NCBI RefSeq assembly: GCF_023278565.1
Contig: NC_064677.1
Coordinates: 1,674,001-1,738,000 of the forward strand
Length of the DNA stretch: 64,000 nt
Direction of reading: 5' to 3'
From: Colletotrichum lupini
Taxonomy: Eukaryota; Ascomycota; Sordariomycetes; Glomerellales; Glomerellaceae
A program made the translations under genes and the position numbers. Shown in pieces: positions 44,695 to 57,100 of the stretch. The notes beneath the pieces are model-generated. The model was given only the letters and a program-made list of their open reading frames with translations, searched no databases and had not been told where the DNA came from. Each line of letters begins with the position of its first letter. Position 1 is the stretch's first letter.

Positions 44695-44702
44695 GTTTAT
44701 AT
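44695..44702 (-). promoter_or_regulatory. Possible TATA box of the small secreted protein gene
   Basis: ATATAAAC on the minus strand, about 180 bp upstream of the ATG at 44517, in pyrimidine-rich surroundings. The position would give a 5' leader of roughly 140-150 nt. The match is to a generic TATA element only. Confidence 0.35.
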
Positions 44703-46078
44703 GGGAGAAGACAGACACTCTGGTCCTTGGACTGCTAACAGCTTGGAGCTTCCACGAAAGGAGGAAGTTACCTTCTTCGATGGGAAGCTTGCCGACAGCA
44801 ACTGCCATATCTACCCTGGAAGAGGATGAAGTCTCCGATCTCTCCTTCCCGTCGCCAGTGCCAAGGTCATCTGCGGAAGTTGCATCGTACTCCTCAACCT
44901 CCATATCCTTGTCCTTGGAACCTTCCCAATCTAGGTGGAAGTCGTCCCTCACGTCACACATACCCAACCAAGTCAGGCGACCGTTTGCTCTGCACGACAT
45001 TAGCGGCAGGATCATCCTTTCCAAAAACAGGAGGATGGCAGGAACAGCTCAAGATTTCGAGCAGCGACGTTTTTGATGTTGATCCACGACAGAGGGCTTG
45101 AGGGGAGAAGCACCTTTCATGACGCACAAGCGGCAGGTACACGAGGTTTCGGTTTCCTCTCGCCGGACCGATTCTGCGTCGTTGCGAGGTTACACCGATC
45201 TATTCCGTCCTCTACGATTGTACTACTCGTCGGAAAGATCGAGTCTTTGTTGCTCCTCCCTGCGTAAGTTGAAGGGGAACGACCGCGCGATCATGGCCAC
45301 CCAAGAGTGACCGGGATGTCGTCACCGCCTTCCTCGAATCACAGCTGAGGAAGCTTGAAAGAAACCACGTTGATGTCTCGTGCCACTGTACTATGTGCAC
45401 CGTTGCAACTTGATGTCTCGGTTGCCAGCAAGTTCGGAGCCCGGTGTTGCGCATTTCCAGGTTCAAGGTCCGCGAGCTCCCACACCGACACTTCGGTCAG
45501 GGATTGAACACGTGGAAATGGTCTTCTAGAGCACCATTTTGCAAACACATAGTATCGGTAAAATTTGAGCTTCTGATTTGGGCCGACTTTGATCCAAGTA
45601 TCTAACGCAGGGCTATCTGTCCTCAACTCGACGAGAGCACCCGGAGATTCAGGGGCATATAGCGGCATCAAAGAACCAGCATAGGATCACAGAGACTCAT
45701 ATGCCTCTCATACCTCTATATCTTGACCAGTTGACCAGTCATTAGCGGTATCATAGCTGCTAGTGACTGTTTATTTCATCCAAGTTGCTTCGTGCTCATT
45801 ACCAGAGTCAACACTTTCCCGATATCCGCTTGTCTGCACACGGGGCTCAAGCAAGTTTATAGTTGATTTGACAATAGTGAAGACGACCAGCTAGGGAGGG
45901 ATATACACTGGCAGAACCTCAAGCAAGGTGCTATGGAAGTTATCAGAGTATCAATATGATTATTCGTGCTGAGAACTTAGATAAAACCGATAATCAGAAT
46001 CAGATTAGTGGAAGTCTCTCATAACGATGCTTCCCAATGCACTCAGAAAGTTTGTAAGATAGAAGGCCAAGGAGAAAC
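44703..46078. other. Intergenic; one weak minus-strand ORF
   Basis: About 1.4 kb without a gene I would defend. The ORF at 45339-45668 (minus, ATG start, about 109 codons) is aromatic-rich and somewhat protein-like (WIKVGPNQKLKFYRYYVFAK). It has no recognisable motif and no upstream or downstream exon, so it could be a gene relic. The long frame covering 44518-45024 upstream of the secreted protein is in frame by chance and lies over its promoter. Confidence 0.4.
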
Positions 46079-46348
46079 TCAAGCCGTCTGCTTTCTCATC
46101 CTTTGGAGCTTCACATTGTGCCTCTCACGTCTGTGCCAAAGAGCCTGCGATGCAAACAATATACCGATGATCATCGTGACACTGAAAACAGTCAAAGACA
46201 AAATCTTCCATAAATCTATGCATGTTTCTGGATATGATCGGAGCGGGTTGAAGTCATTTTCTCCAGGCTGGAGTGGGTCGGTGACCGGCGCGGTGGGAAT
46301 GACGGGAGCGATCGAAGTGGTGGAAGTGGTGGGATCGGGGGTGGACAT
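46079..46348 (-). CDS. Small single-pass membrane protein (89 aa), tentative
   Basis: A single open frame from the ATG at 46348. Residues 1-45 are Pro/Thr-rich (STPDPTTSTTSIAPVIPTAP), followed by one predicted membrane helix, LWKILSLTVFSVTMIIGILF, and a short very basic end (HRRERHNVKLQRMRK). The arrangement suggests an outside N-terminus and a cytosolic basic tail. No family is recognised. The helix and its basic stop-transfer are convincing as a unit, but the gene is short, its neighbourhood lacks other signals and an additional exon cannot be excluded. Confidence 0.4.
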   Translation of the reverse strand: MSTPDPTTSTTSIAPVIPTAPVTDPLQPGENDFNPLRSYPETCIDLWKILSLTVFSVTMIIGILFASQALWHRRERHNVKLQRMRKQTA

Positions 46349-47980
46349 CTTTGAACAGTCGTCCTCAGGTAGATGATGGATATGTCAAAGCTGAAGCGAG
46401 TCAGGTTCGAAATCAACGATGCTACATGATGAGAGGCGCGGACGATACTAACTTGTTGTAGGTAATGGCAAGTCTGAGGTACAATATCACCTTGCGGCAA
46501 TGTCTTCCCAGCGCCAGCACGGCCGTTCGTGAGATTTCCGAGCTCGTTTGTGTAATATGGTTGTATATTCATTCAAGACGTATCTTTCTGAAATGCAACT
46601 AGTCAGATCCATCATCAACGATACTACTCGGGGAGAGGTGTGCATAATACCAAATATGAAGTCCGAAGTGCAATAGCACCTGGCATCGAATTCCCAGCGC
46701 CGGCGCGATGTGTCTTGAACTTCCCGAGTTCGTGCTTAGGTGGTTTCTGAGATTATATTCGTCCGAATGGCAGTTGATGTATCTCCTCGTCCGAGTATTC
46801 CATCCAGTCGAGGTCATCTCTCACATATATATCATCCCATCACAACAAAGCATCTGCTGTCCACAGAACAGCGTCGCCCCCAGGCCAAGGGAAACACCAC
46901 CACCCACAAAGGAAGCAAAATCACCTGTGCAGTCATCCTTTGACATCTCATTTACCCCCGGCGATTCTCCACTCACCCAGACTGTTCCTGTTCTTTACGC
47001 TTCTTCAGCGGACTCTTCCACTCTTTTCTCTTTGGCAAGCACGACGCGAGAAGATGTCCCTCGGTCAGTGAGGTGTTGACCTGTTCACCATCACAAGGCA
47101 CACGATCTCCCCTGTTGACCAAAAATAAATCCCACACGTCCTTTGATCACACGCCTTTCAGTCAACAGACTGTCTGCCCCATCTTGATCCTCGACCTTGG
47201 CCTCGACCAAGTAAGGCTGCTCTCCTGCACCTCCCCTCTTCACAAACACTCACCTCCCACACAAAGCCATTGTTTACTTTGACCTCCCACATACATCCAC
47301 ACTTTTCCTTCAGCAGAGGTGAACTTTTCCTCACTCACCCCATCTCCCGACTTTCCTGTACAAACCAGACACCAAGACGACGCGAAATAAAATCCGGCAA
47401 GGTCGGGGGAGAAGAACATTGCTCAAGAAGGAGGCCGCATTCCTTCCCCCCTTTTCCCTCAGCACACCTCACCCAAACCAGTATTTCGCATCGATTCATC
47501 ATCCGACGACTACCACAACAATTAAAAAATCACTTCCATTGTGAGCGGTAAAAAGAGATCCCATTCATATTTTTTACCGCCCTCGCTCTTCTCCCAAACA
47601 AAAACATCACAAATATCACGTGCGATCGTGCCCAGTAGGTGATTTCTCCTTCTCACCACTCACGTCCCCCCTCCATCTCGAAAACAGTAACGACTCACCA
47701 GCGTCTAGACGGAGCTCATTTTGCAATATCGTTTTGGCATTTCTGCTAGGTTGCTTCTTGTTGTTTGTCCAGCATTTTGCAGCCTACAGCTATACGCACG
47801 ATACCAGTACAGTTATTCGACTTGACTCGACACAACACAACGATACTCATTGCTCACGATACCTGCTGCTGGCCGTATACCACTATACCCAAGCGAACAG
47901 GACGGCGTCATAGGCATCTACAAGAATCCTAGTGCCCCTTTCAAACATACCTCAAGTCCCTATTGCGGGCATCCTCCAAA
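46349..47980. other. Intergenic, long pyrimidine-rich leader region
   Basis: About 1.6 kb upstream of the gene at 47981. From about 46850 the plus strand becomes strongly C/T-rich with many CACC and TTCC runs. This is typical of a long 5' leader and core promoter region of a highly regulated fungal gene. Several short ATG frames (for example at 47073 and 47620) could act as upstream ORFs if transcription starts this far upstream, but none shows coding character. Confidence 0.4.
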
Positions 47981-49778
47981 ATGGCGCCCTCACCACTTCA
48001 CTCCCTCCCCTCACCAACCACATCCTTCAAGCCCATCCTAGCAGCGTTCACACAGCCGCCAACAGCAACCCCAACAACCCTCATCACGACAGTCGCAAAC
48101 CTCATCCCCCGAACCGTGACGACCGTCTCCGTCTACATCACCCAGGTCCCCTCGGCCACCGCAGCACCAGACGCACCAAAGCTCAAGGACCCAGTCTACG
48201 GAAACCTCACCTGGACCTTCATCGTCGTCCCCTGCGTTCCCGTCATCGTCCTCATCTTCTTCGTCTTCACCTGCTACCAGGAGCGCCGCCGCGCCATCAA
48301 CAACATGAAGAAGAACCCCGATATCGAGATGCAAACCTTTCACAGGTTCTGGTTCCCCTGGCGCGAGCTCGATAAGAACGAGGTCCCCAACGAGGTAAGT
48401 ACAAGCAGAACCAACCCGTCTTCTTCTCACATCACCCTTCCCCCCGGTGCCCGAGATGGTGGTGATGTTGGTCCTGGCGATTCTGCTGCTGCTGCTTCTG
48501 CTGCTGCTTCAACTTCAGCTCCAGAAACCAGCGGCAGCACGTCCCCAGGCATCCTCATCCTCGGAGAACACCCCCGTCGCAAGAAGCGTCGATGGGCAGC
48601 GTGGCACCCAAGTGACGGAACCCAGATCCCCCCCCATAACCCTCTACGAGAACCCCCCTTCCTGGGGCCGACGACACCTCTGGTCCGAGGTCATGGCGTA
48701 TCCATCCCTCCTGAACCCAGGCCTCACCCGTCGTCGCAGCAAAACCCCCACCAACACCAAGCCCGACCCCGCCGACGATACCTCCTCCTCTTCCTCCTAC
48801 TCCTCCCCTCCGAGCCCGAACGCCTCTCCCCCGAGACCTACCCCCCCTCGAACCGCTCCCCCGAGAACCTCACCCCCTCGAACTCCCGGCGGTCTACCTG
48901 CAATCACCGAAACGGAATCCGACGATGGCGACATCGCCACTGCTCTGAGACGCCCCCGATTCGCAGAGCCCACGACTCGAATCATCGAACCCGAACGCGA
49001 ACACGGTCCAGGACGAGATACTAACCCACACCCTTCCCAGATCTACGGAAGAACAGGCCGCCGTCGCCACTGGGGCCAAGAAGACGACCATCCCCGCGAG
49101 GGCCAGAGCTCCAGCTCTAGCGAGAACCAGACAGACACGTCAGACGAAGGAGACACCAACAACGGCTCTGACAACGATGAAAACCACTCGGACGCAGACT
49201 CCGTAACCACACAGAAGCCCCTCCGTCCCCCAACCGACATCCCCTCCTCCGGCCGCTTCAAGGACCTCTCTTCCTCTACTGGCACCGGTACTCCAAAGAG
49301 CACCACCACCGCAGGCAGCAGCGGCACAGGCACTTGGGCAGCAGGCCACATCCCCTCCTACTACGGCGCCTCTCCGACCCCAGCGCACAATTACGCCCAT
49401 CAGCAGCAGCCATCTTCAAGCGCATCCGCCTCAGCACCACCAACAGCAGCAGCAGCAGCCGCCGCCGGCGCCGCAGCCCTATCCCGCCGAGCCCATACCG
49501 CAGCATCTCGAGCCTCCGCCACGAACTCAGACGGCGTCTCCCCGCTCTCCAGCGCGCGATCCTCTACCGTCACCGTCACCGGCGACGCCCGCCGCCGAAC
49601 AACAAACACCGTCTCCAGCATCGGATCCGAGCCGGGCTCCCCGACGGAGGGAGAATCCCGCTCCCCGACCCGCTTCGGCACCGTCAAGTGGCGTTCAGCT
49701 CTCGTCTTCGATTCTGACGAGGAAGAGGGCCAGAGCAGCAGCAACAACAAGACGGGAAATAAGAATGCCAAGCCCTAG
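47981..49778 (+). CDS. Single-pass membrane protein with long Ser/Pro-rich cytosolic region
   Basis: Exon 1 is 47981-48394 (start AAAATGG). It encodes a Thr/Pro-rich outer part, a membrane helix WTFIVVPCVPVIVLIFFVF near residues 86-105, and a juxtamembrane CYQERRRAINNMKKNPDIE. The donor GTAAGT at 48395 is strong. The acceptor is uncertain: 48519 (after TTCAG) keeps frame with the long downstream frame and gives 557 aa; 48456 after CCCGAG is an alternative. The downstream part has PITLYENPPSWGRRHLWSEVM, then Ser/Pro/Thr/Gln low complexity with an Ala run, and near its end VKWRSALVFDSDEEEG. The same frame stays open for 154 codons after the TAG at 49776-49778 (see next entry). A signalling or wall-sensing role is possible but unsupported. 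Confidence 0.7.
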
Positions 49779-50243
49779 AACAGCGAGGCCTCTTCTTCTT
49801 CTTCCGGTGCTGCTGCTGCTGTAGACCTTAACGCTGTTACCGACGAGCCCACAACCAAGACCAAGTCAAAGGCGAAGGGCAAAGGCAAGGCGAAAGCCCA
49901 ACCCAGATCGCCCGGAGCCAAGACCGACAACATCACCGCCAAGGCCAAACCCAAATGCACCTGCAAAGGAAAAGGTAAAGGCAAAGCTGTAGCCTCATCC
50001 AGTGGCGGTGCATCTCCCGTCGTCAACGTCGTCGCTGAATCATCCACCTCCGCGTCCGCGTCTTCGTCATACTGCCCTCGGCACTCTCACCAAAGCCACG
50101 ACCCCGCCGTCGTCGAGGCATCCCAGTCCACCTCCGCGGCACCGGACACCCGAGACCCGGCGCACAAGAACAAGAACAAGGCCCATCGCAGATCGGTTAC
50201 AGAGTGGCCCCGCGTCTGCTCCGGCTGCGGCCAGGTGGGATAG
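49779..50243 (+). other. In-frame coding-like extension beyond the stop of the preceding gene
   Basis: Immediately after the TAG the same frame runs 154 codons to the next stop at 50241-50243. It has the same GC-rich codon style and low-complexity composition: Ser runs, then Lys/Gly-rich KSKAKGKGKAKAQP and KCTCKGKGKGKA, and it ends with WPRVCSGCGQVG. It has no ATG suitable as an independent start. It may be the ancestral C-terminus behind a recent nonsense change, a missed intron that removes the TAG, or stop-codon readthrough. Confidence 0.5.
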
Positions 50244-52094
50244 AGAAGAAGTATCTGCCCGCGACGCAAATCCCCCCCCTGTCCCATCGATTCCGTCTGG
50301 CTGTCAAGTGAACGAGAGCGAAACGGTACAGTCACAAGATCCAACTGATACTCTTCCGGAAGACGTGGGAGGGAGACAGATGGAAAGGAAAAAAGGGACG
50401 GCAATAGAGTGGGCGGCCGAGGTGTTTGCAAGAGGAGATGGAGAAGAAACCAACCCACGATGAACGGCGATGCCCATCCACAACGAACACACTTCCCCTC
50501 CCGAATCCAAGATCCATCCCACCAACAACACCACCATTCCCATCTCATCTGAAGAAAATCCCACCGCTATCGTTCGTACACCAAAAGCCCCGTACTCGCT
50601 TGGCGCCCCGCGGACCCGAATACCATGCCAAAGATGGAAGTCCATCCTTTTCAGTTTGCCATGGAGAGGGATCGACAAGTGGGATGGACGGACGGTTCAG
50701 TTCAAAACTCTCTTGAACCTTTTCTTCCGCACTGTTTGCACCTTTTTTCTTCTTCAGCCACAACTCATGACAAGGTGATATCCCCGTCCCTTCCCCCATC
50801 CATCACCTGTTTTCCTCTCTCTCTCTCCCCCCTTCGCTCTCTCTTGCACACAACTCTTCTAACACGTTTGAGCCATCGCTCTAGTTCCCTTTCGTTCGCT
50901 TACTACACCATCCCATCCTAGCCGACATCTTGGATTTGAGATGGGTAAAACCCGCGGAACTTTCTTTGACTTTCTCTTCTTTCCTTTTTCAGAAATCTGC
51001 ATGTGGTGCGAGAGATTGTGCGTGTGTAAGGATACTGTACGTCTAGGTACCAGGATAAACGAGGAGTACCTCTTTGAACTTTGCTGGATCGGATCAAGAT
51101 CCGGCACGCTTTGCAGCCTGTACTATTCGGTGATGGCCCTTCCAAGCATGAACGTGATTGTCGAGTTGGTCGGCCTGTGTGTCCTTGTCAGCTCGTTTTT
51201 CGGTCTGTAGGAAAGAAGGGTCTACCCCAACAAACGTGCGTCGTTTCATGGCAATCACTTTGGCCAAAACACGTAAAAAGAAGGGATGATCCATGTCCAC
51301 CGGTTGGAAGAAGACTCGAAACGACGGGAGACGCAGAGAGTAAAGATGAGAATACGTGTAACCAGAAAAATGCAGGATACCCGTCAGCCAGAGCGCTTCT
51401 CGACTGCGGGGTCCCTGATGAATCTTTGATTGCTCTCGCCTGATACCCTAATGCGTATAGAGGCCGTCTAATAGAGGAGCCTAACAATAATAATCCCACT
51501 CCAATAATCCTTTTATACCACAAACCGCAGCTATGGCGAAACCGCATGCGTCTCTCCTTGACGCAGTAAGCGTGCCTCCAATACCCTTGTACAAAAAGTG
51601 CTGGTGCTGTTCTCCCCATTTGAAGAATCGAAAAGTAGGAAAAGCCCTGGTCTCTCCGTAAACGTAGACATCAAAGTGTATTGCTTCGTGTCTCGTAGCG
51701 CCGATGCCCTCGGACTTCTCACAGCCCGTTGGGTTATCGTGACCCCTTCTGTAGGATACTGAATCGCAAAGTGCCGCTGCTCGCTCGCTGATGGAATGTC
51801 CATGCATTGAACTCCAAAAAACGCCTGATCGTAATTATGGTGGCCCCTTCCCTTTGTTGATGACAAGGCTCGATGTAAAAAGAGACAGTAGAGGAATAGC
51901 CGCCCAAGGTGACCATCGGGCGACAGTAATAATGGTTCGTTGTATATGATACAAGCTGAAGGGAAAGCGGCTCGAGTGTGGTGGTAGTAGAGCGTCTATA
52001 CGGCTATGTTCGGTGTGATAGTCGGCTGAATGGCCAGATTGACGTTTTGTAGTCCAGTGTCTAAGTGTAAATGTCGCTGAAAGACTTGTCTTCT
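50244..52094. other. Intergenic, converging 3' regions
   Basis: About 1.85 kb between the plus-strand gene ending near 49778-50243 and the minus-strand gene ending at 52095. It contains CT-rich runs (about 50815-50840) and many short overlapping frames, none with a recognisable product. Any polyadenylation sites of both genes lie here. Confidence 0.45.
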
Positions 52095-52610
52095 TCACTT
52101 GTTGCCGTCAGGGGTGCCCCAGATGGGTGCGCCCAAAGGTTTGCTGACGCCAAAGCCGACACCAACACCGACGCCAATAACGAGGAGGCCAATGGCCACC
52201 TTCATGATGATGCGATTCTTCTTGCTCATGCGAGCCATGCAGGCGCAGGAGCCCCTATCACGCTTTGCGGCCTTCGCTTTGGCCTTCCAATCTTGCTTGC
52301 CCGGCCATATCGTTGGGCAGTCTTTTGTAGTTGAGATGCTCTTCATGGCATACGGATCGGAGGAGGATGTCGTGGTGATCATAGCCTCGATGTCGGTATC
52401 GAAGGGGTTCTCGTTGCGGTACGACCGCGGGGTAGAAAGGTTGCTGTCGCGGGGCATTTCCAGGCTCTTTTCGGGGGTTGAAGCAACAGGAGTAAGTGTG
52501 CCCGGGGTCGTGGCGATGGTGTCGGACAGCTTCGAGTACGCCGCCTTCTCGGGGAGAGCAATGCTGGCGACCGTGGTGTGAACGGCCACCTTTTCTTGGG
52601 GAACGGCCAT
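52095..52610 (-). CDS. C-terminally anchored membrane protein, conserved-type hypothetical (171 aa)
   Basis: An intronless frame from the ATG at 52610 (context ACAATGG). The N-terminal 90 residues are Ser/Thr/Pro-rich and probably disordered. They are followed by KDCPTIWPGKQDWKAKAKA, a basic cysteine-containing stretch (RDRGSCACMARMSKKNRII) and one predicted membrane helix, VAIGLLVIGVGVGVGFGV, closing with SKPLGAPIWG. The Trp/Pro/Gly-Lys block, the basic Cys segment and the SKPLGA end resemble a family of short membrane proteins I associate with Sordariomycetes. I know no function. The adjacent cysteines before the helix could be palmitoylated. The topology is probably N-terminus in the cytosol. 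Confidence 0.8.
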   Translation of the reverse strand: MAVPQEKVAVHTTVASIALPEKAAYSKLSDTIATTPGTLTPVASTPEKSLEMPRDSNLSTPRSYRNENPFDTDIEAMITTTSSSDPYAMKSISTTKDCPTIWPGKQDWKAKAKAAKRDRGSCACMARMSKKNRIIMKVAIGLLVIGVGVGVGFGVSKPLGAPIWGTPDGNK

Positions 52611-54089
52611 TGTTGCGGTAGTGGGTTGGCAAGGCTAGCTTGCTAACGATGTGTGACGAAAGTGTCGTATCGAAAGATCAATGTTCAATTGCTGCGGATG
52701 TCTGTCCAGAGGGGAGCAGATGCAATTGCCCAAGACTGCTGCGAGAGGTGGGTTAGTCAACGGCATTGACGAGGTATCAAGAGTGAATCAGGGCAGAGGC
52801 TGGAGGAGAAGTGGGTGAAGTGGGATAGGAATTGAGATCAACGGGAACCAGACGGTGGTGAGAAGGATTGGGGTGACGTACATTGGAGGGAAGCTCACCC
52901 AAGAAGTGACCTAGTATGTAAGGAATGAAGAATGACAGGCGAAGCCGAATGCCTTGTAGACGAGCAGCAATGGCCTGATATCAACCCACTCGAATGGTTC
53001 CAGCCAACAGGTGAGGAAGCGGAGCAGGTGGGCAGTCGATGCAAGTCCCAAGCCAAATGTCTTTCCACTGACAGACGGTTTCGAAGCCGAAACCTGCGGA
53101 AGGGTCTGGTGATGTCAACCGGGGGGTGGTTGGCAGATCGAAGAGGTAGCGAGACACGGGGCGCGGAAAGGGAGAGTGAGGATCGGCGTTGAAATTGAGA
53201 GTATGGGAGTGCGGTCGATAGAGGCGAGTTGACTTAAGGGAGGAGGAAGGGGAGTGCGGCGTAGATGAAGGGTCCGAGAAGTAGGTATGAGGAGCTAAGC
53301 TGGTGGCAGAAGTAGAGAAAGCTCGATCCAACGGGTGGTGGGAGGATCAGGATTTGGATTTGGATTTTGAGGACGACAGATGGTAAACGGTAGACGACCG
53401 AGGACTCTTCAGAGAAGAGACGAGACGAGACGAGGATGGCGAATGGCGAGAGACGAGACGTTGAAACCAGAAACCGAAGACCCGTTTAACAGCGCATTTG
53501 GGACGACCTTTGACTTGGCAGATGTTGCAAAGTTGAACCCTCGATCAAAGAGACGACACACGGTAGAAGAAGAGTAGGGCCTGAGAATGAGAGCGAACGT
53601 GCACGGGGAGGGAGGTGTCACGATGGTTTTATTGGGGAGTTGTATGGCATTGCGTGTGTACTCTTGAGTCTTGGTCGTTTGGTTCTTTGGGTGTGGACAG
53701 TGGATTCTGGACCTGGATCAGCCAGAGACGCAGTGAGTAGGGGATAGAGAGCAGAGAGGCAGACTGGGGGGAGTGGATGTTACGACGACAGAGGTGTGTG
53801 TATACAACCTAATGCTCCGTACAGAAAGAGAGCGAGCAGGTGCAAAGCAAGGTAGGTATGTATCCACCTGTAAAGTACGTACTCATTGGTTAGTGGCCGA
53901 CGGGTGTGTGCGAGACAGCCCAAGAGACACAGAGCAAGAGCAGAGAGACTGAGAGAGAGCCACAGAGCCACGAGAGCGGCAGGCGCCAGAGAGAGAGAGA
54001 CAAGAGTGAGAAAGAGCAAATTGGTGAGTGACAGACATGGGATGGACGAGCGAGACGAGATTGTGGATGTGCATCGCGCAGGGAACACC

Positions 54090-54135
54090 AAGATACGTAC
54101 CGGTACGTATCCTGCACACTGACAGTACGTATCTT
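54090..54135. promoter_or_regulatory. TACGTA palindrome cluster
   Basis: A perfect 18-bp palindrome, ATACGTACCGGTACGTAT, occupies 54093-54110. It is nested in a larger inverted repeat: AAGATACGTAC at 54090-54100 pairs with GTACGTATCTT at 54125-54135. It could be a dimeric factor binding site or a cruciform/hairpin former. No known factor is assigned. Confidence 0.45.
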
Positions 54136-57100
54136 TCGAGGACCCTCTTGGGACCTGGGGGGGAGGCAAATGGAGCAAATGGAACAAGCCGGGGTGAGCC
54201 ATTGGGGTGTCAATGGGAGTGGAAAGAGTCGAATGGAGCCAAGATTGCGCCGGGCAGGGGCATCATGGGGACCCAGGCCCGGCTGCTATTTTCTCTTGCA
54301 GCAGCGTATTTTCCCTCGCCTTTTTTCCTTTGCACCACAGTCTCAAGTCTGCGCTATCAATATCTGTACATACGACTACGAATAACTGTACGTTATTATG
54401 CCATGCCACTTTCTGCTGGGGGGGCTAAATTGACCGGGCCAGACAGGTCCACCAGCCAAACAAGGGCTGTCACTGTCAGTCTAGCTCTGACGCCAGCACC
54501 AGCACCAGCACCAGCACCAAAAAACCTGCACCAACACCAGCATCCGGCATCATCACAGACTGGTTTGTTCTTCTTTCTCTCTTTCTCTTGTGGTTATTGT
54601 TTCTGGTGCAGGGCCCAATGCTGGAGCTTGGGACACTTGGGGTTTAGGAGACAGACACATCACACTGACCTCGACACTGACACTGGACGGCGGCACCGAC
54701 AGCGGCGACGAACTCGTCGAGAAGGAAATCGGAATCGCGCATTGATGCCGTCGAATGTCGAAGCGATGCGAGGTGAGGCGATGCGATGCGATGGAAAGTA
54801 TCCGTTCGTGTCCTCTTGCCCTATTCCTTTTTTGCCTTTTGTCTGCTTCTATTCTTCATTCTAGGTTTTCGAGCCTTGTCATGGGCCTCCCTTGACTTTG
54901 TCCTTACCTAAGGTTCCTCTGTAGCGATGTACCTCGCATGTTTCTTACCTAATATACCGACTGCAAAGCCCGTAAATCGGACAAGATACGTACCCTCGAC
55001 GGCTCAAGTCTCCACGAGGACGAGGGCAAAAGAAAGGAATTTTGAACCAGCTGAACCGGGGTCACGAACAAACTCGCAGCCCCCGTGCCTGGCCCTTTGC
55101 TCCGTACACAGTAAAGTCTGTAGACTCTTTACTAGCGTACTCCGTAGTAGATTCAGAGACTGGCTTCATTGTTGCAACCTCTATCGTGCTACCTCGGGCC
55201 AGTCCAGACCACGAATCAGGTCTGCAACCAGATCAAGTCTTGCCCTCTTTCTGTCCTAAGCTGGCATGGCTGGTAGGGCTACTGGGGTTGCCGACCTGCA
55301 AGACGACTCACGAGACCAGCCGCACAGCAGAGACACACGCACACATGCGCCGTAGACGGGATGAAAGAAGGGAGCCAGCGGTTGACAGGTCTGACCGGCG
55401 CGACCATTGCACATGTGGGACGTCCGTGTGTGTCTCTGTTTCTGGCTGCCGCTCCGTGGCATCGTAGGCGTGGCCGTGGCAGTGAACAGAAACCAACTTG
55501 GACGATCTGGGCCAACTGTACTGCGTATGCCCCCCGCCATGCGCCGTAGCTAGGGCCGAAACAGGTTACTCTTAACCGTGTGCTTGCGGGGGAACTACTT
55601 CCAAGGTTCTTCGTCTTCTTCTCCATTATTGCGGCGGCCTGTGCCTGTGTTCAATGTTGTATTGTGTCTGTGCCTGTCATCAATAACAAGCCTGGTGGCC
55701 TGTCAGAGGGGCGAAAAAAAAGTTGTTAGTTGTTGGTGGAAGCAAACAAACGGGTGAATTAATGTCCTTCTTCTTCTTCGTCCTCGGCAGATATTGAGTT
55801 GATTGGCGATGACTGAGCCACCTGGAGTAATCGTCAAAAAGTTAAACCCAAGTGCATCTGGCCATGGTAGCAGCAGCCAGCTGGGAGAGGACAAAACTGC
55901 AACGATCCAGAGGAGAGCAGGAGCAGGAATCCAGCCGCACGACCATGGCGGTCAGCCATTGAGTTATCGATGGCCCGTGACGAGTCAAGTTTGCAATGAT
56001 CGACTTTTTTTTTCCTTGGAAGTTGTTTGCTCGTGGCCCATGGACGCACGCGAAAGATGATAGGAATAAGGTACCTGCGCATACCTACCTACTATGTAGA
56101 GAATAGCAGGGCAGGCAGAGACGTCTTCCACCTGCCAGTGCCACCTGCCCAGCGTGCCACCGTGCCTCTTGCCTCGCACTTGGGGAAGAAGGTTGCAGTA
56201 GCGGGATAGCGGTGGGTTGGTTCGCGCTATGGAAAGCGCCCCCGGTTCTGGCTTCCCTTGATTGGCAAAAGTGGGGACTGGGTTCCATCTGCGCTGCCGT
56301 TTTTGGGACTGGCTTCTTTCCTTTTCACAAAAAAACACTCCACCAGCGGGAATCTCCATGTCATTTTTACTCGTTTGTTATTGGTTGATCTGGGCTCCGT
56401 GCTCCTGGGCCTGCCCTGGTCACCCTGGTGTCGAAGACGCTTGAAGCGGGAGGCAGGTCCCACTTGTGCCGTTCACAGTTTAGTGCCCATCTGCACAAAG
56501 TACGTATCCCCTCACTCAATTCATCCTCCAATGCTCAGGTCCACCAACTTGGAAGGAAGTCTGTGAGTCTCTCGCTGCTCCTGCTGTTAATACTCTACCA
56601 TGTAGGTAGTGTAGTCCTGCTGCTGCCATCCATGCGCATCTCGCAGCTGTATGTCTATCAGTCTCTCAATCTTTCGCAGCAATTCTCATCACTCATTGTC
56701 ATGATTGCACAGTACTTTGCCTTGGTGCCATTTACCTGATGCCGCCCCTCTTCTTCACATGAATCCTCAAGTGGAGGTCATCATTCTCTGCGCGTGTTTG
56801 CGCTGTGTTTCCCCTCATTTCGCACGCATCCATCCTTCAGGCACCCCGGACCAAGCTGAGTAGCAGCCAGTCAGTAACTGTAGGTCAACTCCAGGTTGTC
56901 CAAAGAGGCATTGCTGACTGTATGCGCTGACACAGACGTTCAACTTCACTCCTCTAGAAGTCTACGCAAGAAGTCTACAGCGTGATCCCCAGCCACTGCC
57001 GGCGCCGTCTTGTCCCAGAGACCTACCATAGACCAACTGCCAAGGGCACCCGTCAAGAGGCTTTCGAGTAACGCCACCGCGGACTGCGTACGCAAGTCTT

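Noticed and set aside
44518..45024. In-frame upstream extension of the small secreted protein
   Set aside because: It would bury a good signal peptide and covers a probable TATA element; the start at 44517 is better.
54028..54864. 278-codon plus-strand open frame, the longest in the right-hand region
   Set aside because: It is low in recognisable motifs, crosses a hexamer repeat and the TACGTA cluster, and has no codon bias or splice context; it looks like chance.
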